Assembly: GCF_000004075.3 (NCBI RefSeq)
Contig: NC_026658.2
Coordinates: 15,426,075 to 15,490,074 of the forward strand
DNA length: 64,000 nucleotides
Reading direction: 5' to 3'
Origin: Cucumis sativus
Taxonomy: Eukaryota > Streptophyta > Magnoliopsida > Cucurbitales > Cucurbitaceae
The notes beneath the pieces were generated by a model, which saw only the letters and a list, made by a program, of their open reading frames with translations, searched no databases and was not told where the DNA came from. A program made the position numbers and the translations under genes. Of the stretch, positions 24,521-36,848 are shown piece after piece (the stretch's first letter is position 1; every line of letters starts with the position of its first letter).

Positions 24521-27322
24521 TCAGCCAACAGTTCTACCCTCAGAAGTAGCAACAGCAGCAGTTCTTGAAGCTGCCGAACCCGAACCTGCAGCCAGAGTTG
24601 CCCCAGCTGCAGAAGAATCCTTTTTCGATTCGGCTTTAGGTTCTGCTGGTGGGGGTTTAGGCTTCATGTGAAGAGGGGTATTGTGTTTGAGTTTCAGATG
24701 TATTTGACGCATTCTCGAGAGATCGGTTGGCTTCCCGGGCTTCGGACCTTGAATAACAACAATAGCAGGCTTCTTTTCCTTGTCTTTCTTTCCCCTTTGT
24801 TCAATGGTTGGTACCTCATTGGGGATTAGTTCTGCAATTGCCTTCCAATAGTTCTTATCAGCTTCAGCATGGAACTTCTCTTGGTTTGCTAGATATTGCT
24901 GTCATTTTAAGATCAAATTATGGTAAGAGAGAAAAATAATTAGGACTAAGAAAAGGTTAGAATCCAATGGTTTTACCTTTTGCTTAATTTAATGAGCCTA
25001 CTTGTTTTCCAATAAGAAGGATTCTAACAAATATTAGGCTCAAATGGCCACATAAATACATTTGATGTGGTAAAACCTCACAACAATAATGTTAATATCC
25101 TGATTTACTTAAGTCTCTTTGGACCTAGTAGTGATTTAACTACGATATCAGAAAAGCGAATCTTGAGTTCAAATATCTAATTATTTATCCCATTTGATAT
25201 TGAGAGTCAAATGATGATGGGTCTCATCAATCAAATCAACATCCAATTGTGTACGCATGAGGGAGTGTTGAGAACATATCGTAGAGTTTAAAACCTAGGC
25301 TAGATTATGAAAGAAATATTGAAAAACTCTGTCTTTCGTTTACAAAATGTCCACATTCTTTTGAAAGTTTAAACATTATCCTTGTCCTTTCATTTGGAGT
25401 AGAAATCTTTAGACTATTCACTGAAAATTGGAACTTGGAACGAAGATCTTATGACACAAATACCCCACGTCGTTCCAAATCACCAACGCACTTATTTCAG
25501 TTTTCAACCTCAACAGAAAAAAAATCTAAAAGATTTCTACTCGAAAGATAGTTTTGAAACATTTATGAAAGGTTAAAGATAATATGGCATCTTGATTAAA
25601 GATGATATGACAATTTTTAAAAGAGTAAAGTTATTTTTAAAAACAAAAGACATAGCTCGACAGTACTTTTTTGCAGTTAGCCTAAAATCGAAATCTCAAC
25701 CACAAGAAAGGTTAGAATCTAAAGAAGCAGCATACTTAATTTCAACATTCAATTCAACAACCGTTAATTGTAGATTCAGAAGCCAAATCACTCAACATTC
25801 CACAAAATCACTTTAGTTCATGATTCTTCATTCTATGTTTAAAGAAGATAAAGTGAAGTTTTCAGTTTATAATGAAAGAAATTGAATGAGTTTAGACATT
25901 CTCACCTTCTCCTTATCCCTATTAGTAGCTTTGCTATGATCAAGAGCAAGCTTTCGCCTTCTGTAGAATTCAATTTTATACTGATCAGCCTCATCAATTA
26001 TCTCTTCCAACAGCTCCATCTCTCTCTTCTCCTTTTCTTCCAATCGAATTGCATTCAATCTGCCATTCACAGCTACGATTCACGTTAAACCATTATATAA
26101 TTAAATTTATCATAACCCATCAACTCAAGATTTTAGATTAAGTGGTAACTTATTAGAAGAGAACCACGGTAATACTAAACATATGGATAGTTTAGGTTGA
26201 CTTTTCAAGTGCTTCAATTTTTAAGTATAAAAAAAAGGAGTTTTCAAGCACTTAGAAAGTTGATTCAAACAAGTCTTAAAATTTGTTTGATAGTCATCTA
26301 GTTTTTGGTTTATAAAAGTTAAACATAGAATTGCTACCACCTCTTAGGAGTGTTTCAAAACCAAACCACAATTTTGAAAATTGGAAAAGTTGTTTTTAGT
26401 TTTTGAAATTTTACTAATAATTCTAGTATTTAGTTCAGAAAAATGAAAACCACGGTAAAAAAAATTCTAAGAAAGTAAGTATAATTTTCAGAATCCAAAA
26501 ACTAAAAGTCTAAGATCGATTTGGTAATAATTTCATTCTTAGATTTTGAAAATTAAGCTAAGTTTTTAAATAGTGAACACTTTTTTAGTGCTCACTATTT
26601 AAAATACAGCCAAGTTCTTGAAGAAAAATAGTTTCTTAAAATCTGTTTTTATTTTTAGAATTTGACTATTTGGATTCAACTCTTTCAATTAGACCAAGCA
26701 ATTTTCAAAACCAAAAAACCAAATGAAACGACCCAAAATGATTATCAACCTGAGAGGTAAGCTTTTGACACAAAAGCAGCAAGTAAAAGAGGGTTAGAAT
26801 TTCTTGAATGCACAAAAATTACGCATAGTTTCATCCATCGGATGATCGCAAAAATTTAATTCAGTTCATAAACACAAGGATTTGATCATCTCAGTAAGAG
26901 CTAACAACTACCAGATTTTGATTCCAAAAAATCTTATACCAACAATCTTACAATCCCCAAGTAGTTCAACAGTTTTCTCACCTCCGCCACTCTCTCAAAG
27001 GAAATCCTTCCTCCGGTTCCATCGCCGTCGGCGACGAGAGGATCGGGCCGTCCGATTCGCCAAAACCGCCATCAAAACCCTTCCCGTTCTGCTGCGACGA
27101 GAAACTCGAGAATCCTCCACCCGCCGAGAAATTAGTAGGCGGAGTCGGCTCAACGCCGTCTCCCTGGTCGTACGGCAGATTTCCGAAGATCGGTGAGGAG
27201 TCGTCGGCGGACTCGGCTTCGAAAGTTGAAAAGGTTTCAAATCTTTGAGAAGCGAGGCGAGGTTCGAATCCGTTGGTGGCATCGTCGAAGGGAGAAGGAG
27301 GCGTTCCGGCGAAGGTTGACAT
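24521..27322 (-). CDS. CLC: Clathrin light chain
   Basis: Three exons on the minus strand, 27322-26982, 26059-25906 and 24898-24521, give 290 residues. The N-terminal third is Gly/Ser/Phe-rich and disordered, ending in [11 protein letters not shown]. The central part (about 112-180, [18 protein letters not shown]... to [16 protein letters not shown]) is a charged coiled coil that binds the hub of the clathrin heavy chain. Then comes the plant-specific block [17 protein letters not shown] and a Lys/Pro/Ala-rich tail. Light chains regulate triskelion assembly in clathrin-coated vesicles at the plasma membrane, trans-Golgi and cell plate. The length is within the plant range. Intron 1 (26060-26981) carries a foldback-type repeat. 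Confidence 0.95.
26150..26720. repeat. Dispersed foldback-like repeat in clathrin light chain intron 1
   Basis: Phrases such as AGTTTTTGGTTTATAAAAG and TTTTGAAAATTAAGC recur, degenerate, elsewhere in the window (about 3110-3310, 42950-43560, 47190-47480). At 26564-26581 and 26587-26604, arms TTTTAAATAGTGAACACT and AGTGCTCACTATTTAAAA form an 18-bp stem with one mismatch and a T5 loop. A second imperfect stem lies near 26200-26260. This fits a MITE family; its ends are not defined. Confidence 0.5.
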
Positions 27323-28438
27323 GGCGTCGGAGTAGTCTGCTTGTTCCTCCGGCGACGGTCAACAGCCGATTAATCTTTCCGCGCGAATGTGTTCTCTGCA
27401 GCTTGGCGACCGTTTGCGGTCGTTATTATAAGAAATGGAAAAAAGAGTTTGACGGCGTTAATCTTCCGCTACAGATACCTCCAAGTTTATTTTTTCATTT
27501 TTTTAGTTTATTTTAAACCAAATTGTTGAGTGATGCCAAATGGTTTGTATTTTTCTATATTAGTTCTCAAAAATACTACTTTTTTTATACATAGGCATTG
27601 AATTAAATAGTGGGTGGAAGAATCGAACAAAGGTAACAAATACTATGTCGTTTGAGTTAGTTCATTTTGTTGAAATGTCTGCTATATTGTTTACGTGTTA
27701 ATTTAGATATTGAATGACATGTTGATTATATGATTTGAACTTTAACTTTTTATATTTTTAAGAAAAATAAAAATAAAATCCAACTTGACGTAGTCAACTA
27801 AAATAGTTAACGGTAAAATCTATTAAGCTAGCTTATTTGTTTTCATTCCATTTTTTATTTTCAAGGTGTTAGTTTATAAATATTAATTTGTGTTTATTTT
27901 TGTAAAAAAGGTTTTAAAAATATTTTCACAATTTGAACCAAAAATTGATAGTGAAATAATAGTAATAGTATATTATTTTGATATTTGGGCATGAAAGTTC
28001 AAATGTGTTTAAACATGCATTAGAAATTAAAGGAAATTAAGCACAATTGTTTAACATAGAAGAGTTGGTTAAGAGAGATTTATATTTAAACTCTACCAAC
28101 AGATAGAAAATTAAGCAAATAGTACATAAGAGTTTATCCCTCTTTTTCTTTTTTAACGTTGTTATATACTTAATTATTATTTTTAAAATTATCATCAATT
28201 ACAATTATCGAAAAAACCCATGTAATTTTGGCCTCTTTAATATGCACAAAGTCACAAAAGAGAAGGTTATTCTTTTTGTATATTGCTATTCAATCTTTCT
28301 ACGTTGAGATTTTAAATAGATATGACAATATACTCGTACATACAAAACCAACTTATTGATAAAATATATCTAAAACATTTGTTTACAAATTAAAGCCTTT
28401 CTCACAAATGATAATTTAATTCTTGAATTAATTTTCGT
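27323..28438. other. Spacer upstream of clathrin light chain and downstream of XTH
   Basis: The first 150 bp is GC-richer and is the likely leader and promoter of the clathrin light chain gene (minus strand). The remainder is AT-rich with the XTH 3' end. No extra gene is visible. Confidence 0.55.
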
Positions 28439-30119
28439 TCAAGGGTGACACTCTCTGTAGTTTTTTCCTCTAGGAGATAAACAATAGGTATCGTATACAT
28501 ATTTTCTCTTCACATTCTCATAATCACTTTGTTGTTTGGGATTCAATTCCCACTTATCTTGATTATTCCATGGAAGTGTTTGTGAGTCACATTGGTTCCC
28601 AATTTGGCAACCAAGAATACCAAAGCTTTTGTAATTTGCTTGAAATGGAGCTTGTGACCAATCTACTTTTCTTCCATTCGATGCCCATCCTTCTCCATTC
28701 CATATGCTTCCTTGAACCAACATTCCTTGTGATGGGTATCTCCCCCCGATCGATGTTAGGTTTTTAAATACCCTTATTGGAACTTGGTCTACAAAGAACC
28801 TGAAATAATTCAGGGAGTAACAACAACACATGTTAGTGTTTTCGTCGATATTTTTATATGTGATTTGTATATATAAGCCGTTAGTAAACTTACACAATTT
28901 GATGAGAGTTCCAAAGAATTCCATAGTTGTGAAAAGCTAGGGTGGGATCAAACCATAAGTGAAGTCTTTCCTCTCTTCCTCCAACATCATCAGCAAAAAC
29001 GTTGGTTTGTAATATATATGATGGACCATCTGTTCCTAGAAACTCAAAGTCTATCTCATCATGAACATTATCGCTTCCTATATCTGAATGTAACTGCACT
29101 CCAACAATCATATCATTCATTAGTACTTTTTAATTAATAAACATATGAACACGTTAAGAAATGTGATCTTACATAGAATGTAGTAACAACTCCGGGAGAA
29201 TGGTTGGAAGGAAGCTTTATTTGCATCTCAAAATATCCCGAACCATACTTAAGCAGTGATTGGAAAGCACCACCTTTGTTTTGTTAATGCCATGCCCACC
29301 AAAATATAACACACACATTTAATTCATTATACATTTCCTATTTAAATTAATTAATTATTTCCTATTAACTCATATTCAATTACTTGTTTATTTATTTTTT
29401 ATTTAAGAAAAATGAGATTACTTTAATAATTACAATTATGCCTATGTAAAATAAAATTATTTTTAGAGGTGGACAATATATCAAGAGAAGTAGAGAAAAG
29501 GATTTGTTTTGATCTCACTAACTAAATGTTAAACATAATTTTGAAGAACCCCTAAAAATTTAGTATTTTCTCTTGTTTTCTTAATCTAATTTGCATATTT
29601 TTTTAATATAAATGGTCAATTCTGTGTCCAATTCTAAAATTAAAACTAATTTTTAATAATTTTTCTAATCTACGGTAGAAAGAGTGTTTATAAGTTTAAT
29701 TTTCAAACACGTAGTTTTAGAATTTAAATCCTTATTTTGTTTTGTTTTCTTTAAAAGATATTAAATTACAAATTTAGTCAGTATGATTTGAAGAACTTCT
29801 AACGTTAAGTTTATAGTCTACAGTGACAAAACATATACCTATACTAATTATATTGATAACAATATAATATATCTATTTTAAGAGATTTAATGGAATTATA
29901 AGAAAATTTTAAACATGTATTAAAACAAAAATTAAAGAGACCTCCAGCTTGATCGAGAGTGAGTTGAGCTTCTGTACCACCGTTTAATCGAAGAACATGA
30001 TCTTGACTAGACGTAACAACGTAATTCTTATCAAAATTAAGGTACTTTTGGCTAACAACATCCTTCTTCAAACAACTTATAAACACAAGAACTAGACAAA
30101 GAAAGAGGGAGCCCTTCAT
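28439..30119 (-). CDS. Xyloglucan endotransglucosylase/hydrolase (GH16)
   Basis: Four exons on the minus strand, 30119-29942, 29273-29173, 29093-28894 and 28799-28439, give 279 residues. Residues 1-23 form a signal peptide. The catalytic motif [10 protein letters not shown] (104-113) has nucleophile E106 and acid/base E110. The enzyme cuts and rejoins xyloglucan chains in the cell wall. DWSQAPF and a Cys-containing C-terminal XTH domain (YDTYCL...ECHP) complete the family pattern. The N-glycosylation sequon usually found just after the active site is absent (FLGTDGPSY); other sequons are NHS in exon 2 and NLT in exon 4. The intron 1 donor (GTCTCT) and its acceptor (AACAAAG, no pyrimidine tract) are weak, so the residue 59-61 junction (AGGGAF) is the least sure part. 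The paralogue cannot be named. Confidence 0.92.
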
Positions 30120-30206
30120 ATTTCTTGATCCTAATTAAGGTAATGAGAAAGATTTGTTTGCTAATTCAATTGAATTTGAATGCAATATCCAAACATACAA
30201 AGTGTA

Positions 30207-30216
30207 CCTATTTATA
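30207..30216 (-). promoter_or_regulatory. TATA box of the XTH gene
   Basis: On the minus strand this reads TATAAATAGG, 88-97 bp before the XTH start codon. It predicts transcription from about 30175-30180 and a leader of roughly 60 nt. Confidence 0.65.
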
Positions 30217-31699
30217 ATACACAAAACATATTTAATGCCCAAGCAGACGTATTCACGTTTGATTTTTTCATTTATTGTTCACCATGCCAAATAAAATTTT
30301 GTGATTACTTGTTATAAATTCATAAGCATTTTCTTTTATCTATAGGCCAATCCAAATGTATTTTATATCATAAAAATGATAAAAACTTTTTAATGATATT
30401 CTTTTGAAAAATGTATTCGGATATATAATAGATTTTAGTTGACGTAATTTTTTGAAGTAAAACCTAATCAATTAAAATTGTGAAAAATGAAATACCCAAT
30501 AAACCTTTATGCATGATATATATCACAATGTTATTGATAAAATTATACATGTACGTTTTTAAATAACATATTTAATCCACTAATATAAGGTGAATTCAAG
30601 CTCAACTCGACGTCTAGTCAAATTTTAATCAAGTGAGTCAAGCCTAAAAAGTTGAGCAAATAAGTTTGGTCATTGAAACTTGGCTTGACTCGGTTTATAA
30701 GCCTAAACAATATCTTAAGTTCTTGAGTTTTTACTTTCGTTTATAAGCTTATAAAGCCAGGGACAGATCTATGTCTCCTCACATTCTTCGTTTTTGTATT
30801 TTGATACTAAATTTGAAATGTCAGATTACAATTTATATTAAATAATATTTTATTTTAACTAAAATTTGATTTTGGTGTAGTGGTTGTGGCCCACAAAACC
30901 ACAATAGTTTTATTTCAAATACCACCCCAAATGATTTTCTAAAAGTTTTATTCTACATATCAATAATTTTCTTACCCAAATGCTTTTCTCAATATAATTT
31001 GATTTCTTAGAAGGAATAATTTTTAAAAAAAAGATAAAACCCTACCTTATTTACTAATTCTCATTTATTATCTAACAAATATTTAGAAAAAAAAATGCTA
31101 GGATGGTCCAAACTTCAACTCTCAACAATATTCTATAAAAAAATATTATTATTTCTTTTTACTTTTTACTTTTTGATGCAATTTTTAAATCTACATATTT
31201 ACATTACAAAAAATCACGTGGAAATTGTCGGTCCTTTATTTCTACAAATATAGTTAATGTAATTGAAGCATCAGTAAAATGTCGAGATATTTTTTAAACA
31301 ATTTTTAGTATGTTTATTACACAGTGTCCGATGTTCCGTATACAAAATTTCTGGATTTGCCACTGTATGAAGCCAATTACTTTTTTTTTTATATAAATTT
31401 CATATTTATCATGATTGAATTTTGATTATTGTCGGATGATTTTTTACTTCTTTTTTTCTTATTATTTGTCATTTACTATTATCTTCTTCATATTATTATT
31501 TCTCATTCTTCATATTTTTGCTTATTGTTGCGATTTATTTATTTCCTCCTCCAAAATTTCTTCCTTCTTCATTTCTCATATTCTTTCTTTCTTCTTGTTT
31601 CAAGATATAAATGATATTGGTATATGATCTAAACAATTGTATACCAATATATAAACAATCAGTTGTCTATTTCATATAGAAAGAGATAAACCACTATCA
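30217..31699. other. Gene-free AT-rich spacer upstream of XTH
   Basis: No coding region. The frames at 31415-31627 are hydrophobic low-complexity translations of T-rich DNA. Confidence 0.6.
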
Positions 31700-31900
31700 C
31701 TAATAGATCGTTTAGACTAGATACATGATCGTTTATACAAGATACATTATCGTTTTGCCTTGGTACCGAATCGATTAGACTTGGTACGAGATCATTCAGA
31801 CTTGCTACGTGATCGTTTAGACTGAGTACGATATCATTTAAACTAGGTATAAGAGTATGGGTACGAGATTGTTTAGACTAAGTACAAAATCATTTTTTGA
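31700..31900. repeat. Degenerate minisatellite, unit about 24-27 bp
   Basis: Eight or so variants of GATCGTTTAGACTTGGTACGA follow each other, for example at about 31706, 31728, 31749, 31769, 31790, 31811 and 31866. Base changes and small indels make it old. No function is implied. Confidence 0.7.
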
Positions 31901-32067
31901 CGCATGTGTCATGTGTGACTAATTAATCGTGAGGATATTTTTTGTTATTTTATGTTGTGAATTTGTAAGATTTTTTATTTTTTAAAATTGTTTTATACGG
32001 TGCAAATATTTTTGGATTTTGTTCTATTTTTTAAAAAACCACAAAACAAATTTTATGAAACAACCTC

Positions 32068-32118
<51 letters not shown>

Positions 32119-33678
32119 CCACAAACCAGTGCTCGAAAAGAAAATTGTTTCTTTTTTTTTCCTTTTTTGTTTTTTAAGACAATTATCAAATTTTTCTTAG
32201 ATGAACAATGGCATCCAAATACATTATAAACTAATTGTCACACTTCATTCAAAAGAAAAGAAAAAAAAAACTAATTGTCACAGCATTCCAATAAATTCAG
32301 AGGAATTCTCGTGTATAGCAAAAGTTTTGAAACTATTTATCAAATATAACAAAAGACTTAATTGAGCTATAGATAATCGAATAGATTTGGCTATATTTTG
32401 TATATAGTTTAAGTTTTTAATATATTTGAAAATGCGATGTAAATTTATTTATCTCTGGTTAATGTTTCTTTCAATCAAATGTTTTTTATTTATCTTAAAA
32501 TTATTGAAAACTGAAAAATCAAAACCATGACATGGAAAATTTGCAATTTTGGAAAATTGTTTCACTAATTATTTTAATTTTTTTGGGGTAAAAATTAACT
32601 TTTAGATCTTAAAAATAATTTATTATAAATAAATAATAATTATGGTGTAACGCCTACGTATAATGTCCAAATAAGGTCGCCTCATTTATTATGTGTCAAG
32701 AAACCATACATCCTTAGGAGTCGTTTGGGATAAAGATTATTAAAACTATAATAACCACATCTTACTGTAGTAAATACTATTTAAAAGTCTCAAATTAGCT
32801 ACCGTAATTACTATTTCAAAACTTTCAATTTGCTACATTATTTATTATTTGCTATAGTTTTTAGTATTTGACATTCATCATTTTTTTTATTATTTGTTTT
32901 CGTGTTAATTATTTCTTTATCAAACTAAAATAGTTTACACACCTTAACTCATATTTTCATAATCCATACTAAAATAATATATACAAAATAATACAAACTA
33001 TTTTAATCAAACTATAATAACTTAAAACAACAATAACTCACTTCTTATCTCTAAACAATTTTTTTGATGTCTAAGTAATACCACGTCCTACTTATCAAAT
33101 TGCGTATAAAGTAACTTTTGGTTGGTTTTCAAGAATATAAGTTACATGATGGGAAAAATCAATAAAGATGGACCCATCCATAATTCTCCAATTTCTTTCA
33201 ATTTCTTCCTTTATTTTATTTCCATATTTTATTTCTCATTTTTATTTCTAATTTTCTAATTAATTTTTTATTATTATTATATTTAAAAAATATATACTCG
33301 TAGTCACAGTTTGGTTCCTCAATTTTACAATAGATTTTAGTTTATAAACTTTAATTAAACAATTTGGTCTCTCTATATATTTTTATGACAATTTAGTCCA
33401 GTAGAAATTAGTGTTAAAATACAATAAGTTTTTTCTTTTTTTGTCAACAAAATTAATTAGAGACTCGACCTTTTTCTACTATATATATGACATCATAAAC
33501 TAATAAAAATTGACCTCTAATTTTGATAATATTTTTTTTTTGTTTTCGAGACTAAATTATTACAAATTTGAAATTAGTACGAGGATACAAAAGATTAAAT
33601 TATTAGATACTAAATTTTAGAGAAAATTTATTTACGAAATCTAAAGTATAAGGAACTAAATTGTTATAAAATAATTTT
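31901..33678. other. Gene-free AT-rich spacer
   Basis: Contains the (TA)20 tract listed separately. A phrase near 32718 (AGGAGTCGTTTGGGATAAAG) resembles the end of a hAT-type MITE, but no matching end could be assigned. No gene is visible. Confidence 0.55.
32075..32114. repeat. (TA)n microsatellite, about 20 units
   Basis: An uninterrupted TA dinucleotide run of about 40 bp, the longest in the window. Confidence 0.95.
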
Positions 33679-34569
33679 AGGCACTACTACAAAATTGGCC
33701 TTTTGATGTACAAATGTTCACATTAGATACAGATGTCAGTTAAGCTAAATAAAGTTGAACATAATAACTAATTTAATTTTGATAAATTCACCTATTTCAA
33801 TCTAATTATAATTACATTAGTTAACTTTTAAAAAATAATATTGTACTATTGATGCATAGAAAGTAATAATTGGAAAAAATAGTAAATATTTAAGGGTATT
33901 ATTGATGAATATCGTGCTTTCTGAGCCAGTTAACGAGGGTCTAAATTTTGTGCTTCTTGAAAAATAGTTTTTTCTTGATGATCAATTTCCATCAAAATAT
34001 CATTTTTCTTAACGAGCCTTGTTCAAGATATTATCATAAACCCTGAACTATAAATTTATTTCTAGATGGGCAATACCCATCAAGATGTCATTTTTGTGGA
34101 TGAACATTGCCCATGATCTTTTTGGTTTTTGTCCATCAAGAAACCCTAGACGCATCAAGAAAATTCTAAACTCATCAAGAAATCCAAAACAAATATATTA
34201 ATTTTTTTTAATGATGACCTTTGCAAATCAAGAAAATTCATCCATTTATGCGTCTCGTCCATAAATAAAACCTAATTATCTTGATGAGCATTGACAGTAA
34301 ACTAATATATTATCGTTAGATGTTTATTGTCTATCAAAAAGTAGTTTTTATTGACGTTTGTAGACCATCAACAAAACCAAGGGAACTTTACCTATCAAGA
34401 AAATCAATAATCCACATTTTCTTACTTTTTTTTGTATTTCTTCAACAAAATAAGATGACTTTTTTTTACGGACGTGGCCGTCAAGATAAACATTGTATCG
34501 ATGGTCATTTGTCATTACCATCAAGAAATTAAAATTTACGTGTGTAAGACCAAATTTGTAGTAGTGAGG
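33679..34569. mobile_element. Non-autonomous CACTA (En/Spm-type) DNA transposon with TSD
   Basis: The element runs 33682-34566 (885 bp). Its left end is CACTACTACAAAATTGGCC; its right end, read in reverse complement, is CACTACTACAAATTTGGTC, so the termini match over the first 12 bases and most of the next 7. The trinucleotide AGG flanks both sides (33679-33681 and 34567-34569), the 3-bp target duplication expected for CACTA elements. Inside are many CATCAAG(A) motifs (34078, 34134, 34153, 34173, 34519) and inverted CTTGATG copies (33974, 34280), like the subterminal repeats bound by CACTA transposases. No transposase is encoded; movement would need a helper. Confidence 0.9.
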
Positions 34570-36491
34570 AACCAAAGTAAAGTGTTACTTCAGCATAGTA
34601 TAGAGACCAAAAGTGATTTTTAATCTTATTTTTTTTACAATATGTGAAGTAAGAGATTCAAATTATTTTGAGATTGATAGTACAAATATTATGTCAATTT
34701 TATTGAGAAAATCCTCTCACTTTTACCACATAGAGTAAATAGAAAAATAATAGAGAAACTAAAATAAAGCAATAATGATGTACAAGCACAAGAATTAACA
34801 TGAAAAGACTCTCAATTGAAGAAAAAAAAATGAAGTACTAGAAAAATCTGCTATGTGAAAAAATTACATTCTCCTAGAATGATTTTTTCTCCAACCTCAA
34901 ATGCAATAACATACTTTCTCAAACTTTTTCACTAGTTACACCTTCTTTCCGCTCCGAACTTAGTTAAAGAACAAAATGAATTTAAGTTAGAATTCACATA
35001 ATAATCTTAAAATATTTTTAACTAGATAAGTAAAAATCAAAGAGTACACGTGCTTGAAACTCATTCTCATTTAAAATTTAATCGATGTAAACAAACTATG
35101 CTTCTAATATTTTACCAAAATTTAACGGATTTAAATATGCTTGTTTAACTAATTTGATCTCTCTCACCTTCATGTGGTTTTTAATTTTATATAAAACAGT
35201 GTGTCAGTGTGTGAATGGTTTTAATCTCACACCATCGGTTTGGAAACTGTTTTTTACTCATTCAAATCACAAGATCTTGAAAACTTTTAGACTTGAATTA
35301 CATGACCAAACTTGCCCATTGTCCAAACTACAATTATTAAAATCCCGAAGATCAAAATTTAAAAGTAACGAGGCCAAATGGGTAATTTAAACTTAATATT
35401 TACATTTTGGTTGGTCATGAATTTTGTGTTTTTTTCAAACAGCTTTTGCATGAAATAATGTGTGCAATAAGTTGCTTTACTTCAAAATATATGAATTATG
35501 CAGCAGAAAATTGAATATATTTCAAACTTAAAAAGATTGTTCTTTTCTATACATCTTTTAAAGTTTAGGTCATTTAGTTTTTAAAATAAATGTTTGTTTC
35601 ATAATTCAATTGATGATACGATAGGATGCTCGTCAAAGTAAACTTGGCGATTTTTTATTATAGAGTTATGAGGTTTGATCTCTACCCACCCACCCTCTAT
35701 CCTAATCATGTAAACAAATTATAACCTACAAGCTATAATAAATAACTCACCTTCTCAAACAATTCTTAGATGTTGGTTTTTAGATAATTAAGCTTATAAA
35801 TAGTTCTTTCAATTCATAAGTTTTTATATTTTGCATCTACTCTGTACTAATGTTTTAAATCAGTCAAGTTAAGTTTTATGTGTTTATTTGAGAGGTAGAA
35901 AACACAATTGAGAACTTGATAAGTAACTCGGATAAAATTTTAAAAATAAAATAAGTATAAAACAAAACCTTATTTTGTATGTTTGAATACCTCTTTGACA
36001 CCAATACAAAAGTTCATAGACTAAGAACACAAAAGGGTCTAATCTAATTGAAAGATTAACACGAACGCGATAATCAAGACGTCTCACTAGAGATTTTGGA
36101 CTTCCTTTACCAAAGTTGTACATTATTAAAAAAAAAAACAAAAAAAGAAATGTCCAAAAAGTACCTCTAAACTTTGCCATATATTTTGTTGAAAATTAGA
36201 ATAGGATGATGGACCTTTCAACAACTATTTGGAAGGAGAAAATAGGTTGAAATATTAAGTTGTAAAATAATGAAGAATATTAACCGAAGTTCAAAAAGGT
36301 AATATTGGAATGTTTTTACTTTTTTTTTTTTTAGACAACATAGTAAAAGAATTATAGGATTTAAAAAAAAAAAATTGAAGGATAATAAAAAGAAAAGAAA
36401 TAAAATAGAAAAGAAGAGAATAGGGGACCGACTGGGTTGGAGAAGGAAGGGGAAGGGTAGTCATTTTCGTAATTTCAACAATTTAGTAACA
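34570..36491. other. Gene-free spacer upstream of CPL2
   Basis: AT-rich DNA with no supportable exon. The frames at 35154-35390 and 35884-36180 show no family features. Confidence 0.6.
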
Positions 36492-36531
36492 GCCTATAAA
36501 TACGAGTTGGATCCATGGCGCCTATAAATAC
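36492..36531 (+). promoter_or_regulatory. Two identical TATA boxes of the CPL2 gene
   Basis: GCCTATAAATAC occurs twice, at 36492-36503 and 36520-36531, 28 bp apart. They predict alternative starts near 36525 and 36553. An ATG lies between them at 36515; it would be in the transcript only if initiation occurred further upstream. Confidence 0.65.
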
Positions 36532-36596
36532 CAACCCGCTACGTTTATTTCATTTGTTTGAAACCAAAGGCCTGAGGCCACGAAGAGAGAAATTTG

Positions 36597-36597
36597 G

Positions 36598-36630
<33 letters not shown>

Positions 36631-36682
36631 TTCGGAAGAGAGACTGGTGGTGGGGCTCTCAGAGAGAGAGAGAGAGAGAGAG
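36597..36682. repeat. (GA)n tracts in the CPL2 leader
   Basis: Two AG/GA dinucleotide runs (about 36597-36625 and 36660-36682) lie in the predicted 5' untranslated region. Such GAGA tracts are common in plant core promoters and leaders and can bind BBR/BPC factors. Confidence 0.8.
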
Positions 36683-36848
36683 ACTGACGAGAAGAGTATT
36701 AGGAAGAAGAGAGAAAACATAGGAGAGAAAGAGAGAATAAGACTCCATATTCAACTCTACTCTATTCTATTAATTTCTCACATTTTCCCCCATTTTTCTC
36801 TTCTTCTTGTGATTTCTTTCCACGTTTTTTCCATAATTTTTGTTCCTT

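Noticed and set aside
27255-27275. tRNA B-box-like GGTTCGAATCC
   Set aside because: It lies in exon 1 of the clathrin light chain gene and has no A box or cloverleaf around it.
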